Assembly: GCF_033723955.1 (NCBI RefSeq)
Contig: NZ_CP137555.1
Location: forward strand, 3,278,001 to 3,342,000
Source: Microbulbifer pacificus
Lineage (GTDB): Bacteria > Pseudomonadota > Gammaproteobacteria > Pseudomonadales > Cellvibrionaceae
Length of the DNA stretch: 64,000 nt
Reading direction: 5' to 3'
Shown: positions 38,489 through 47,593 of the stretch, piece by piece
How positions within the stretch are numbered: the first letter of the stretch is position 1
How the letters are laid out: every line of letters starts with the position of its first letter
Made by a program: the position numbers and the translations under genes
Notes under the pieces: model-generated
Databases searched by the model: none
Told to the model about the DNA's origin: nothing
What the model saw: the letters and a program-made list of their open reading frames with translations, nothing else

Positions 38489-39763
38489 TCAGGCCGCTTC
38501 CAGTGCCTTGCGCACGCTTGCCAGTTTCACACACAGCACGAAAACGGACATCGCGGTATCCAGTTCCTCCAGCGGCGGGAAGCTGGGGGCGATGCGGATG
38601 TTGCTGTTTTCCGGGTCCTTGCCGTAGGGGAAGGTGGCGCCGGCGGGGGTGAGTTTTACCCCGGCTTCCGCGGACAGGCGGATCACTTCCTGGGCACAGC
38701 CCAGGCGGGTGTTGAAGGAAACAAAGTAGCCGCCTTGCGGCTTTTCCCACTGGCCCAGGTCGGAATCCGCGAAGTTCTTGTCCAGGTGCTCGAGCACACA
38801 GGCGAACTTCGGGCGCAGGATTTCCGCGTGCTTGTGCATGTGCTCCTTCAGCTGGCTCAGCTCCGGGAACAGGCGCGCGTGGCGCAGCTGGTTCACCTTG
38901 TCCGGGCCGATGGTCATGGCGGACATCTGCTTCTTCAGGGACGCCAGGTTGGCCGGGCTCGCACTCACGAAGGCGACGCCGGAACCGGCGTGGGTGACCT
39001 TGGAGGTGGAGGCGAACTGCAGCACGGAGTCGGCGGTGTCGTTACCGAGGGCCGCTTCGCGGATGTTGGGCAGTTTCACCTGGTGGTCCAGGTCGTGAAT
39101 CGCATAGGCGTTGTCCCAGAAAATACGGAAGCCCGGGTTGGCGATCTTGGCCAGTTGCGCCAGGCGGTCGACGGTGTCCGCGTCGTAGGTGACGCCGGTG
39201 GGGTTGGAGAACTTGGGGACGCACCACAGACCGATGATGTCGTTGTCGTCGCGGATCTTCTGTTCCAGCGCGTCCATGTCCGGACCGGTGGCGGTCATGG
39301 GCACGGTTTCCAACGCAATGCCGAACTGTTCGCAGATGGCGAAGTGGCGGTCGTAGCCAGGCACCGGACAGAGGAATTTCGGCGCCTTCAGATCTTTCCA
39401 CGGCTGGTTGCCGGCAAAGCCGAACAGGTAGCCGGTGAGCACCGCGTGGTACATCAGGGTCAGGGAGCTGCTGCCGCCGGCGAGCACTTCCTCAAACGGA
39501 ACCTGAAGAATATCCGCGCCCAGCTCGCGTGCGGCGGCGATACCCTCGAGGCCGCCGTAGTTGCGGGTGTCGGTGCCGTCCGGGGCGCGGTAGTCACCGT
39601 TGAGGATGCCGTCCAGGCTGTCGGACAGTGCCAGTTGATCCGCCGCCGGTTTACCGCGGGTCAGGTCCAGGCTCAGGTTGTGCTGGCAAATGCGCTGGTA
39701 CTGCTGCTCCAGCTCTTTTTCCCACTGTTGCAGCTGCTCGCGTTGGGCGGTCTCGATACGCAC
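38489..39763 (-). CDS. PLP-dependent aminotransferase, aspartate aminotransferase subgroup Ic-like
   Basis: Fold-type I aminotransferase of 424 residues. It has the MocR-like aminotransferase-domain features of the unusual aspartate aminotransferase group known from Corynebacterium: SLDLTRGKPAADQLALSDSL near the N-terminus, GGSSSLTLMYHAV, KFSNPTGVTYDADTVDRLAQ, DNAYAIHDL, and the PLP lysine in FASTSKVTHAGSGVAF. The closest characterised activity is aspartate transamination, but substrate range is inferred. The start is GTG at 39763, chosen for the AGAGG ribosome-binding site upstream and the fit to family length. Confidence 0.85.
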   Translation of the reverse strand: MRIETAQREQLQQWEKELEQQYQRICQHNLSLDLTRGKPAADQLALSDSLDGILNGDYRAPDGTDTRNYGGLEGIAAARELGADILQVPFEEVLAGGSSSLTLMYHAVLTGYLFGFAGNQPWKDLKAPKFLCPVPGYDRHFAICEQFGIALETVPMTATGPDMDALEQKIRDDNDIIGLWCVPKFSNPTGVTYDADTVDRLAQLAKIANPGFRIFWDNAYAIHDLDHQVKLPNIREAALGNDTADSVLQFASTSKVTHAGSGVAFVSASPANLASLKKQMSAMTIGPDKVNQLRHARLFPELSQLKEHMHKHAEILRPKFACVLEHLDKNFADSDLGQWEKPQGGYFVSFNTRLGCAQEVIRLSAEAGVKLTPAGATFPYGKDPENSNIRIAPSFPPLEELDTAMSVFVLCVKLASVRKALEAA

Positions 39764-39865
39764 GGAAAATCCTCTTTTCTTTACGGGTAAATGGCGGTTG
39801 AAGTTGCGGTGGGGGAGCTTATCAGCAGCGGGTGGATGACGTCATGTCTTCTGCAATTTTTTTAC

Positions 39866-39893
39866 AAAAAAGCCCGGTAAAAACAGGGTTTTT
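39866..39893. terminator. possible terminator after the DUF6279-like gene
   Basis: CCCGGT-AAAA-ACAGGG (one G-A mismatch) flanked by an A tract and a T tract, about 90 bases beyond the minus-strand stop at 39982. The short stem makes this uncertain. Confidence 0.42.
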
Positions 39894-39981
39894 GACGAAA
39901 ATTTGTTGCAGATGAAACCGACCGCTACGGGAGCATGTACGCCATCTTTTGCCGGCGCCGAAGCAGCAGGCGCAGACCGGA

Positions 39982-40866
39982 TCAGGGGTTCTGCGCGGCC
40001 AGGAAGCGAAAGTCGCTGGCGTATTCCCTCATGGTGGATTTGAGGTGCTCACGCTGCTCGGGAGTCGCGTTTTGCAACACCTCACTGCCGAGATTGCGGG
40101 CCTGGACGCGCAATTGCTCCTGCATCTGGCGGTAGTCCTCCGACCACAGTGTCTGGGGGTCGATCAGCAGGTCCCGCAGGGTCTGCTCGTAACCGGCGGG
40201 TTTGTCTTTCAGCGTCTGGATAAAGGCGTTGGTCCAGCGCTCGCGCTGGGCGTCGCGCCGTTTGGGGTCGAAGGTGGTGCTGGCCAGTTCACGGTCGATC
40301 ATGGCGTCCTGTTCCTGTGTCAGGTCGCCGAGCCAGCGCTCGGCCTCTTTGCGGAACGCCTTTTCGCGCTTGTGCTGATCCTTCTGCCATTTCTTCAGGG
40401 ATTTCTCCCGCTCTTTGCTTGCGTTGTCCGCGAGTTGCGCGATCTGTGCGTCGTCCAGCTGGAGCAGAATCGGCAGCAGCAGGTCACTCAGCATGCCAAT
40501 GGAGCTATTCCAGAACTCATCCGTCTTCTTTTCGATCTCGGTCAGACGGGCGGGGACGGTATCCGCAGGGGAGTCTACCTCGGCGGCGAGCTGGTCAAGG
40601 TAATCGGCGTAGCGGGGCAGCTGGGTCTGGCGGTGCCAGCGATGGAATTCATCCACCCGTTGCGAAAGCAGGTCCTCTTGCGCGCCTTCGAGGTCCAGGT
40701 ATTTGTTGAGGGTGCGGTCCATCCACCAGTCGAGATAGCCGTAGGCCAGGCGCACGCTGGAACAGCCGCCCAGCAACAGCAGGGCGAGCGCCAGCACAAC
40801 CGTGGCGAGCCGGATGCTGGGCTGGACAGTGGGCTGAATGGTCGGTGTGTACTGCGCGGTGCTCAT
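39982..40866 (-). CDS. DUF6279-family lipoprotein
   Basis: Lipoprotein of 294 residues. A hydrophobic stretch at about 20-33 ends in the lipobox LLGGC with Cys at 35, followed by SSVRLAYGYLDWWMDR, the conserved opening of DUF6279 proteins. The remainder is highly charged and helical (KKTDEFW, KEREKSLKKWQKDQHKREKA), with a WTNAFIQTLKD segment. Expected location is the periplasmic face of the outer membrane. Function is not known for the family. It is encoded 58 bases downstream of the PstS-OmpA fusion on the same strand and may share its transcript. Confidence 0.82.
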   Translation of the reverse strand: MSTAQYTPTIQPTVQPSIRLATVVLALALLLLGGCSSVRLAYGYLDWWMDRTLNKYLDLEGAQEDLLSQRVDEFHRWHRQTQLPRYADYLDQLAAEVDSPADTVPARLTEIEKKTDEFWNSSIGMLSDLLLPILLQLDDAQIAQLADNASKEREKSLKKWQKDQHKREKAFRKEAERWLGDLTQEQDAMIDRELASTTFDPKRRDAQRERWTNAFIQTLKDKPAGYEQTLRDLLIDPQTLWSEDYRQMQEQLRVQARNLGSEVLQNATPEQREHLKSTMREYASDFRFLAAQNP

Positions 40867-40924
40867 GGCAGTAAATATAGCTGCTGCCTTCTTTACTGGT
40901 GGTTCAACGCACCGCGCCCGGCAA

Positions 40925-42295
40925 TCAGTTTATCCAGACTTCCACCCGGCTGTTTTTCACTGGCCCCTGTTCGCGGTCGGCGGTCAGCGGCGCGAACGCG
41001 CCCACCGCCATGATCTGGCTGTCACCCATCTGGTGGTCCCGCAGCAGCGCGCCCTGCACCTTGAGGGCGCGGAAGCGGGAGATCAATTCGGAGATGTTGG
41101 TATTGGCCTTGCGGTCGGAAAAACCCACCAGGGTGAGGGACAGGTTGCGGTTTTCCGCTTCCGCCATGAAATCCTGCAGCCGGTGCAGGTCACGCAGGGC
41201 ACGGTTGTCGAGTTCGGTGCTGCCATCCGCAAAGCGGAAGGAGATGCTGAGTCGCGAGCCGCTTTCCATCAGCTGGCGATAGTTGTCCGGAGCATTGGCG
41301 TAGGGGGCCATCTTTACCGCTACCGGCATGAGGTTGATGAAACCGGTGTCGGCGACGATCTGCTGGCCGCGGCTGGATTCCACAAAATGCAGGAAGCCGA
41401 CTACCTGCGGGTGGTAGCTGCCCGGATTGCGGTAGAGATACAGACGGCGGGTGAGGGGGAAATCCTCGGTGGCGATGATGCCGCGATCCGGTACCACCGC
41501 CGCCAGGTCGCCGGACTTGATGGCTACCTTGTGCAGATCGTCGGCATCGGCGAAGGGCAGGTAGCCGATGGCGGCGAGGTTCTGTTGTACCAGTGCGCGG
41601 GTCTCGTGGTTGCCGGATACCTCGCGGACAAAAGGCGCGGCGGCGCGGCTGCCGCCATACACCTCTTCATCGAAAGTGGCGCGGGTACCGGATTCCATGT
41701 CCCGGTGCAGGGGGTGGATAGGCATATCTGGGCCACCCAGCTGGCGCCAGTTGCGGATCTTGCCGCTATAGATATCTGCCACCTGCGCCACGCTTAATTG
41801 GGAAACCGGGTTGTCCTTGTGTACCGTGATTACCAGCGCATCGAGGCCGATTACATGCTCTGCCTGCGGTCCGGTAAAGTCGCCGAGGCGGGCGAGGGCA
41901 TTCACTTCGCTGGACTTGATCCTGCGCGACGCCATGGCGATATCGGCACTGCCGGTGTCGAGGGCCTTGAAGCCGGTGCTGGACCCCAGCGCAATAATCG
42001 GAACCACAATGGCCTCGCCCTGCAGGCGGGCGCTGATCCAGTGTTTTTCACCTTCGCTGTGCTGGCGGATGTCGCTCGCGCCAATAGATTCGAGATAGTC
42101 CTTTACCAGGGCGGGTGCCAGGTCCGCGCCAATGGTATTCGAACCGGTCAGGCGAAACAGGGTTTTGGCGGCGCCTTCGTTGGCTTTTGCGTTGGCTTCT
42201 GCCAGGTTGGAAAGCAGCAGTAGCACGGCGGTAGTCACGGGCAGCAGTAACCACGCGATAAAAATTGTATGTAATGAGTGCCTGCGGATGCCCAT
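40925..42295 (-). CDS. PstS-like substrate-binding protein fused to an OmpA-like domain
   Basis: 456 residues from the ATG at 42295, which has a GGGGGG ribosome-binding site; a frame from 42358 adds 21 unlikely residues. A signal/anchor segment (HTIFIAWLLLPVTTAVLLLL) is followed by a periplasmic phosphate-binding-protein-like domain (about 45-330). This contains FRLTGSNTIGADLAPAL, GSADIAMASRRIKSSE and the SGKIRNW and ESGTRATF segments. A C-terminal OmpA-like peptidoglycan-associated domain follows (ISFRFADGSTELDNRALRDL, LVGFSDRKANTNISELISRF, SRVEVWIN). No pst ABC transporter genes are nearby, so a sensing, scavenging or cell-wall-tethered role is likelier than transport. Inference only. Confidence 0.88.
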   Translation of the reverse strand: MGIRRHSLHTIFIAWLLLPVTTAVLLLLSNLAEANAKANEGAAKTLFRLTGSNTIGADLAPALVKDYLESIGASDIRQHSEGEKHWISARLQGEAIVVPIIALGSSTGFKALDTGSADIAMASRRIKSSEVNALARLGDFTGPQAEHVIGLDALVITVHKDNPVSQLSVAQVADIYSGKIRNWRQLGGPDMPIHPLHRDMESGTRATFDEEVYGGSRAAAPFVREVSGNHETRALVQQNLAAIGYLPFADADDLHKVAIKSGDLAAVVPDRGIIATEDFPLTRRLYLYRNPGSYHPQVVGFLHFVESSRGQQIVADTGFINLMPVAVKMAPYANAPDNYRQLMESGSRLSISFRFADGSTELDNRALRDLHRLQDFMAEAENRNLSLTLVGFSDRKANTNISELISRFRALKVQGALLRDHQMGDSQIMAVGAFAPLTADREQGPVKNSRVEVWIN

Positions 42296-42745
42296 TGTTC
42301 CCCCCTTTGTGTACGTCCTGAGTCTCTTTGGCGGCCGGCTTTGGGAGCGGGTGCTCATTGTCAGCAGGCGCGCGCTTTATCGCAAAAAACTGTGACCGAG
42401 TTATTGCAATAAGATTGAACTCGCACCGTTTGCGGCGTTCCAATCCCTGCGGGGGCGATAATCAGACCCATGTCTGATTTTTAAGTGCACTCCGTATTGG
42501 AACGCGTTAGGATTCGTCGGTTGTCGGTTTTTTCACCACCTGTGGCGGTGGACTGGCATACTCTTGAGAGACTCGTGGAGTTTTTTTTGCGAAAGGGCAT
42601 GACAACGCTGTCATTTGTCTTGTAGTATTTCTTCCATATTGGCACAGGCGTCACGAGCGCCGCGCCGGATCTCTCTGGGGCGCAGGAAATGCGATAGGGA
42701 ATCCGGTGGGACAAATAACAATAGAAATCTTAGGGGCCGGACCAG
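42296..42745. other. 450-base divergent intergenic region before the nag operon
   Basis: Carries the promoters of the PstS-OmpA gene (minus) and of nagK (plus). The only recognisable element is the operator at 42599-42614. A weak -10-like TAGTAT at 42623 sits 18 bases after ATGACA at 42599, which would place the operator over the -35 box. Confidence 0.5.
42599..42614. promoter_or_regulatory. LacI-family (NagR-type) operator before nagK
   Basis: ATGACAACGCTGTCAT: a near-perfect 16-base palindrome with a central CG, 132 bases upstream of nagK. Closely related sequences precede pgi and the TonB receptor gene. It resembles the GlcNAc-regulon operators described for NagR/NagQ-type LacI proteins in other gammaproteobacteria. 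Confidence 0.8.
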
Positions 42746-43696
42746 ATGGTTGCTTTAAGAGACAGCAGGGACATTCTCTACGTTGGCGTTGATGGCGGTG
42801 GCAGTAAGTGCCGCGCTTCTGTATTTGATGCCGACAACCGCCTGCTGGGTACCGGAGTTTCCGGACCCGCCAACCCCCTTCACGGTTACGCGCAGACCAT
42901 TGACTCTATCGTACGCTCCGCTGCACTGGCGGTAGCGGATGCCGGTCTGCCGGCGGAAACCCTGGGTGAGCTGGTGGCCGGTGTCGGCCTGGCCGGCGTC
43001 AACATGCCCCGCCTCTACAATGAAATGAGCGCCTGGGCACATCCGTTCAAACAAATGTTCCTTACCACCGATCAGCACTCCGCCTGTCTCGGCGCCCACC
43101 GTGGCGGCGACGGCGCAGTCATTATCGCCGGCACTGGCTCCGTGGGTTACTCCTGGGTCAAGGGTCGCAGCGAGATTGTCGGCGGTCACGGCTTCCCCCA
43201 TGGCGACAAGGGCAGTGGTGCCTGGCTGGGGATGGAAGCGGTCAAATACCTGCTGATGGCGATGGAAGGCCTGGCTCAGGACTCCATGCTGAAGCAGGAG
43301 CTGCAGCGGGCACTCGGCACCAGCGATCCCTACGACGTGATTGAAATGATGGCAGGCAAGCCCTCCAGCCAGTACGCCAAGCTGGCGGTCCCGGTGGTGG
43401 AATGTGCGGAAGCGAACTGCCCGGTAGCAGCGTCGATCATGCGCGATGGTGCGGCCTATATCAGTGATCTTGCCGACAAATTGATGGAGAGCAAACCGCC
43501 GCGCCTGGCCATGATTGGCGGTCTCGCGCCCCGGCTCAAGCCCTGGCTCAAGCCCCATGTGGCGGAGCGGGTTTCCGACCCCCTGGATCCGCCGGAACTC
43601 GGTTGCGTCTACTTCGCCCAGCACTCCCTCGCCGCGTTGGGCGACGGCAGTGCCACATCGGCGGAAGAGGTCGATGCCAAGGCGCTCTTTGGATAA
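42746..43696 (+). CDS. nagK: N-acetylglucosamine kinase (BadF/BadG family)
   Basis: ATP-dependent kinase making GlcNAc-6-P in the cytosol; 316 residues. The ASKHA-fold phosphate-1 motif is YVGVDGGGSKCRASVFD at 13-29, the GTGSVGYSW phosphate-2 region lies near residue 134 and the adenosine-motif segment LAMIGGLAPRL near 255. This is the NagK type found in Shewanella-like GlcNAc pathways, unrelated to the ROK kinase of E. coli. It is the first gene of nagK-nagBII-nagA-nagP. Because the sugar is phosphorylated here, uptake does not need a phosphotransferase system. Confidence 0.92.
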   Translation: MVALRDSRDILYVGVDGGGSKCRASVFDADNRLLGTGVSGPANPLHGYAQTIDSIVRSAALAVADAGLPAETLGELVAGVGLAGVNMPRLYNEMSAWAHPFKQMFLTTDQHSACLGAHRGGDGAVIIAGTGSVGYSWVKGRSEIVGGHGFPHGDKGSGAWLGMEAVKYLLMAMEGLAQDSMLKQELQRALGTSDPYDVIEMMAGKPSSQYAKLAVPVVECAEANCPVAASIMRDGAAYISDLADKLMESKPPRLAMIGGLAPRLKPWLKPHVAERVSDPLDPPELGCVYFAQHSLAALGDGSATSAEEVDAKALFG

Positions 43697-43773
43697 AGAC
43701 GCCCCCGCGCAGAAAGGCGCCCTTTGGATAAGCGGGCACATTAGCTAGAACACACAGGTTACACGGAATTTTT

Positions 43774-44817
43774 ATGAGCACAGTGATCTCCACTGAAGCC
43801 AACAAGGCGGGTGCATCTATGACGATGACAGTAATGGAAACCGAGGCCCGCGAGGCCCCGATCCGGATTGCCGATCAGCTGCGGAACAATGCGCCGATCA
43901 TGGCGGAACTGGGCGAGCGCCTGCGCAACAAGCCGCCGCGCTTTGTAATGATCGTGGGCCGCGGCTCGTCCGATCACGCCGGCGTGTTCGCTAAATACCT
44001 GATCGAAATCGAGACCGGCACACCGACCTTCGCCGCTGCGCCCTCCGTATCCAGTGTGTACGGCAAAAAGCTGAAGCTCGAAGACGCGCTGGTCATCGTG
44101 ATTTCCCAGTCGGGCCGCAGCCCGGACATCCTCGCCCAGGCGCAGATGGCCAAGGACGCCGGTGCCTACACCATTGCGCTGGTAAACGATGAGAGTGCGC
44201 CGATCAAGGACATCGTCGATCAGGTGGTACCGCTTAAAGCTGGACCGGAGCTGGCGGTTGCCGCGACCAAAAGTTACCTGTGCACCCTGTCTGCGGTACT
44301 GCAACTGGTGGCCAACTGGACCCAGGACGCCGAGCTGAAAGCCGGCGTGGAGATGCTGCCCAAGGCGCTGACCGAAGCCATCGAATCCGAGATACAGCTG
44401 CGCCCGGAAGACCTGGCAGCGGTGAAGAACCTGGTCGTACTGGGGCGTGGTCCCGGTTACGGCATAACCCGCGAGCTGGCACTGAAACTGAAAGAAGTGT
44501 GCAACATCCACGCGGAGTCCTTCTCCAGCGCGGAATTCCTGCACGGTCCGGTCACTCTGGTGGAGCAGAAACTTACCGTGGTGAACGTGCCCATCGAAGA
44601 CGAGTCCTACAAGGCCCACAGCGAGCAGATCGCCGACATCATCCGTCGCGGCGGCACCCTGATTAATCTGCATGTGCCGAGCAAGGGTGTGCACCCGCGT
44701 GTTGCACCGCTGGCGTTGCTGCAGCGTTTTTATCTCGACGTCGCCCACGTGGCGGTCAGCCGCGGTATCAACCCGGATGAACCGGCGGGCCTGAAGAAAG
44801 TCACTCAGACCATCTGA
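43774..44817 (+). CDS. nagBII: SIS-domain glucosamine-6-phosphate deaminase NagB-II
   Basis: Converts glucosamine-6-P to fructose-6-P and ammonia. 347 residues with two SIS domains, the isomerase half of GlmS without the glutaminase domain; segments IVGRGSSDHAGVFAKYL, ISQSGRSPDILAQAQ and ESFSSAEFLHGPV are typical. It replaces the unrelated NagB-I enzyme in this pathway type. Related proteins begin close to the METEAREAPIRIADQL segment, so one of the ATGs at 43819-43834 may be the true start; 43774 is kept because it is the first in-frame ATG after nagK. Confidence 0.92.
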   Translation: MSTVISTEANKAGASMTMTVMETEAREAPIRIADQLRNNAPIMAELGERLRNKPPRFVMIVGRGSSDHAGVFAKYLIEIETGTPTFAAAPSVSSVYGKKLKLEDALVIVISQSGRSPDILAQAQMAKDAGAYTIALVNDESAPIKDIVDQVVPLKAGPELAVAATKSYLCTLSAVLQLVANWTQDAELKAGVEMLPKALTEAIESEIQLRPEDLAAVKNLVVLGRGPGYGITRELALKLKEVCNIHAESFSSAEFLHGPVTLVEQKLTVVNVPIEDESYKAHSEQIADIIRRGGTLINLHVPSKGVHPRVAPLALLQRFYLDVAHVAVSRGINPDEPAGLKKVTQTI

Positions 44818-44842
44818 TTGGATTAGTGACGGGAGCAGGCAA

Positions 44843-45967
44843 GTGGCACAGGCGTTTATTGCAGAACAGTTATTCGACGGCGAGCAGTTGCGCAGCAATG
44901 TGGCGCTGACCGTAGATGGCGGCAAGGTGGTCTCCATCGGCGGCGCGCCGGCGGCCGATGCCGTGCGCCTGCAGGGTCTGCTGGCGCCCGGTCTGATCGA
45001 CGTGCAGGTGAACGGCGGCGGTGGTGCGCTGTTCAACAACGACACCAGCGTGAATGCGCTGGGCAAGATGTCCGCCGCGCATGCCCGTTTCGGCACTACC
45101 GGCTTTATGCCCACCCTGATCACCGATCAGGTGGATGTGATGCAGAAGGCCGCCGATGCGGTGAGTGCGGCCGTGAAAGAGGGCGTGCCCGGTGTGCTGG
45201 GGGTGCATTTCGAGGGGCCGCACTTGAGCGCGCCGAAGAAAGGCACCCACGAGGAAAAGTTCATTCGCCCGCTCAGTGAAGAGGAGCTGGCGATCTACGC
45301 GCGGGAAGACCTCGGCCTGAAAATGGTCACTCTGGCACCGGAAAATGTGTCGCCCGAAGATATCGCCAAACTGGTGTCCCTCGGTGTGAAGGTCTGTCTC
45401 GGCCATTCCAATGCGGATGGCAAAACAGTGGCCGCAGCGGTGGCCGCGGGTGCGACGGGGTTTACCCATCTGTACAACGCCATGTCGCCACTGCACTCCC
45501 GCGATCCCGGCATGGTGGGTACTGCACTGATCAGTGATGGCTGCTGGTGCGGATTGATTGCCGACGGTCATCATGTGAGCCCGGAAGCCATGACACTGGC
45601 AATGAAAGCCAAGCCTCGTGGCAAAATCATGCTGGTGACGGATGCCATGTCACTGGTGGGCAGTGATGAGATGAGCTTTCCGCTGTTTGAGCGCATCGTC
45701 ACCCGCGATGGTGACAAGCTGACATCAACGACTGGTGAACTGGCCGGATCTCATCTGGATATGATCGGCGCGGTGCGCAATATCCGCGACTGGTGCGGGG
45801 TGGAGTTGACCGAGGCGCTGCGCATGGCAGCCCTGTATCCGGCCGAGTATCTCGGCACCGAGGGCGGGCGTATCGCGGAAGGTGCACCGGCGGACATGAT
45901 TCTTTTAAGTGACGAGCTCCAAGTGCAGAAAACTTGGATAAATGGCCGCGAAGTTTTCTCGGCCTGA
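44843..45967 (+). CDS. nagA: N-acetylglucosamine-6-phosphate deacetylase
   Basis: Amidohydrolase making glucosamine-6-P and acetate from GlcNAc-6-P; 374 residues. Metal-site residues are visible: Glu in HFEGPHLSAPKKGTHEE near 128, His in LGHSNADGKT near 192, His in GFTHLYNAMSPLHSRDPG near 213, and the catalytic Asp in LVTDAMSLVG near 270. GTG start with GGGAG nine bases upstream, 25 bases after nagBII. Standard length, no defects. Confidence 0.96.
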   Translation: MAQAFIAEQLFDGEQLRSNVALTVDGGKVVSIGGAPAADAVRLQGLLAPGLIDVQVNGGGGALFNNDTSVNALGKMSAAHARFGTTGFMPTLITDQVDVMQKAADAVSAAVKEGVPGVLGVHFEGPHLSAPKKGTHEEKFIRPLSEEELAIYAREDLGLKMVTLAPENVSPEDIAKLVSLGVKVCLGHSNADGKTVAAAVAAGATGFTHLYNAMSPLHSRDPGMVGTALISDGCWCGLIADGHHVSPEAMTLAMKAKPRGKIMLVTDAMSLVGSDEMSFPLFERIVTRDGDKLTSTTGELAGSHLDMIGAVRNIRDWCGVELTEALRMAALYPAEYLGTEGGRIAEGAPADMILLSDELQVQKTWINGREVFSA

Positions 45968-46060
45968 GCAGTGCCGGCATTGCCACGTAGTGCCAGAAAA
46001 ATTTTTTGACGAGTAAGACCCAGAAAACCGATAACCCAGATAACGATAAATGGTGAAGCA

Positions 46061-47392
46061 ATGAATACCGCAGTCATAGCCCAGCGCGAATCGCGCAGCA
46101 GCATTCTGCCCATGGCCATCATCGGCCTGCTGTTCTTTATTTTTGGTTTTGTCACCTGGCTGAACGGCGCACTGATTCCGTTCCTGCAGACCATCTGTGA
46201 GTTGAGTGCCTTCCAGGCGATGCTGGTTGCGTCGGCGTTTTATATCGCCTACACCGTGATGGCGTTGCCGATGGCGGCGATCATCGAGCGCACCGGCTAC
46301 AAAGTCGGTATGGCTCTGGGCCTGGCGTTGGTGGCTGTGGGCGCGCTGATTTTCATCCCCGCCGCTTACAGCCGTATGTTCGGTGTTTTCCTGCTGGCGC
46401 AGTTTGTGGTCGGCTCCGGCCTCACCATTCTGCAGACCGCCTCCAACCCCTACGTGGTCAAGCTCGGTTCGGCAGAAACCGCCGCGGTGCGCATCTGCAT
46501 CATGGGTCTGCTGAACAAGGGCGCGGGTATTGTTGCGCCGCTGGTGTTTGCCGCGCTGGTAATGTCCGGCATCAGCGGTGTTTCCGATGCTGAACTCGCC
46601 ATTCTGGATGCGGCAGCCAAAGACACCAAGCTCGCCGAACTGGCCGGCCAGTTGGTAACGCCTTACATCGGTATGGCCGCTCTCGGTTTGGTGCTGGCTG
46701 TGGCCATGATGTTTGCTCCGCTGCCGGATATCGAAGACGAGGCGGTGGAAGGGCAGGAAGAAGCTGCCGTTACCCTGATGGGGCTGAAAAAATTCCCGCA
46801 GCTGGTGCTCGGTGCCACCGCCCTGTTTTTCTACGTGGGTGTGGAAGTGATCGCCGGTGATGCTATCGGTCTACTGGGCAAGCAGGCGGGTCTGGAAACC
46901 GCCGTCGCCTCGGTACTGACCTCATACACCATGGTGTTCATGGTGCTGGGTTACATCTACGGCACCATCGCCATTCCGCGCTTTATCAGCCAGCAGACCG
47001 CGCTACTGATTTCTGCGGTGCTCGGTATTGTGTTTACCTTCGCTGTTATGAGCGGTTCCCTGGAAAGTACCGCCATGTCGGCAGCGACCCTGGCCCACTT
47101 CGGCCTGCCCGAGATTCCGAACGCGGTTTACTTTGTTGCACTGCTGGGTTTTGCCAATGCCATGTGCTGGCCGGCGATCTGGCCGCTGGCGCTGGAAGGC
47201 CTGGGCAAATTCACCTCCAAGGGTGCGGCACTGTTGATCATGGGTATTTCCGGTGGCGCAATCCTGCCACCGATGTACGGACATTTCGCCGATACCGGTG
47301 ACGGCCAGGCGGCCTATATCATCGCGATCCCGGCCTACCTGTTCATCCTGTTTTACGCGCTGAAAGGCCACAAGATGCGCAGCTGGAAATAA
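46061..47392 (+). CDS. nagP: N-acetylglucosamine MFS transporter (FHS family)
   Basis: Twelve-helix inner-membrane sugar:proton symporter of the fucose/glucose-galactose (FHS) branch of the major facilitator superfamily, 443 residues. FIFGFVTWLNGALIPFLQTI and QTASNPYVVKLGSAETAAVR are hallmark FHS segments. Position as the last gene of the GlcNAc operon identifies the substrate as GlcNAc, as shown for NagP in Shewanella-type pathways. A terminator lies 139 bases downstream. Confidence 0.92.
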   Translation: MNTAVIAQRESRSSILPMAIIGLLFFIFGFVTWLNGALIPFLQTICELSAFQAMLVASAFYIAYTVMALPMAAIIERTGYKVGMALGLALVAVGALIFIPAAYSRMFGVFLLAQFVVGSGLTILQTASNPYVVKLGSAETAAVRICIMGLLNKGAGIVAPLVFAALVMSGISGVSDAELAILDAAAKDTKLAELAGQLVTPYIGMAALGLVLAVAMMFAPLPDIEDEAVEGQEEAAVTLMGLKKFPQLVLGATALFFYVGVEVIAGDAIGLLGKQAGLETAVASVLTSYTMVFMVLGYIYGTIAIPRFISQQTALLISAVLGIVFTFAVMSGSLESTAMSAATLAHFGLPEIPNAVYFVALLGFANAMCWPAIWPLALEGLGKFTSKGAALLIMGISGGAILPPMYGHFADTGDGQAAYIIAIPAYLFILFYALKGHKMRSWK

Positions 47393-47530
47393 TCCAGCGG
47401 GCAGGTAACCGGGATGGTTACCTGCCGCATCGAATCTGTCAGATTGCTTGTTTTTTGGAAGTTGTGCTTAAAAGGATTTAGTTGTTTGGACTTCTTTATG
47501 AAGTTTCTCTCTTTGGTTCTCGTCATCTTT

Positions 47531-47556
47531 GCCCTCCTTGTGAGGGCTTTTTTTTG
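47531..47556 (+). terminator. terminator after nagP
   Basis: GCCCTC-CTTGT-GAGGGC followed by nine T residues, ending the nag operon before the convergent LacI gene. Confidence 0.88.
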
Positions 47557-47593
47557 CCTGCGATTTTAAGCGGACCCAATTCTTTGAATTTTC

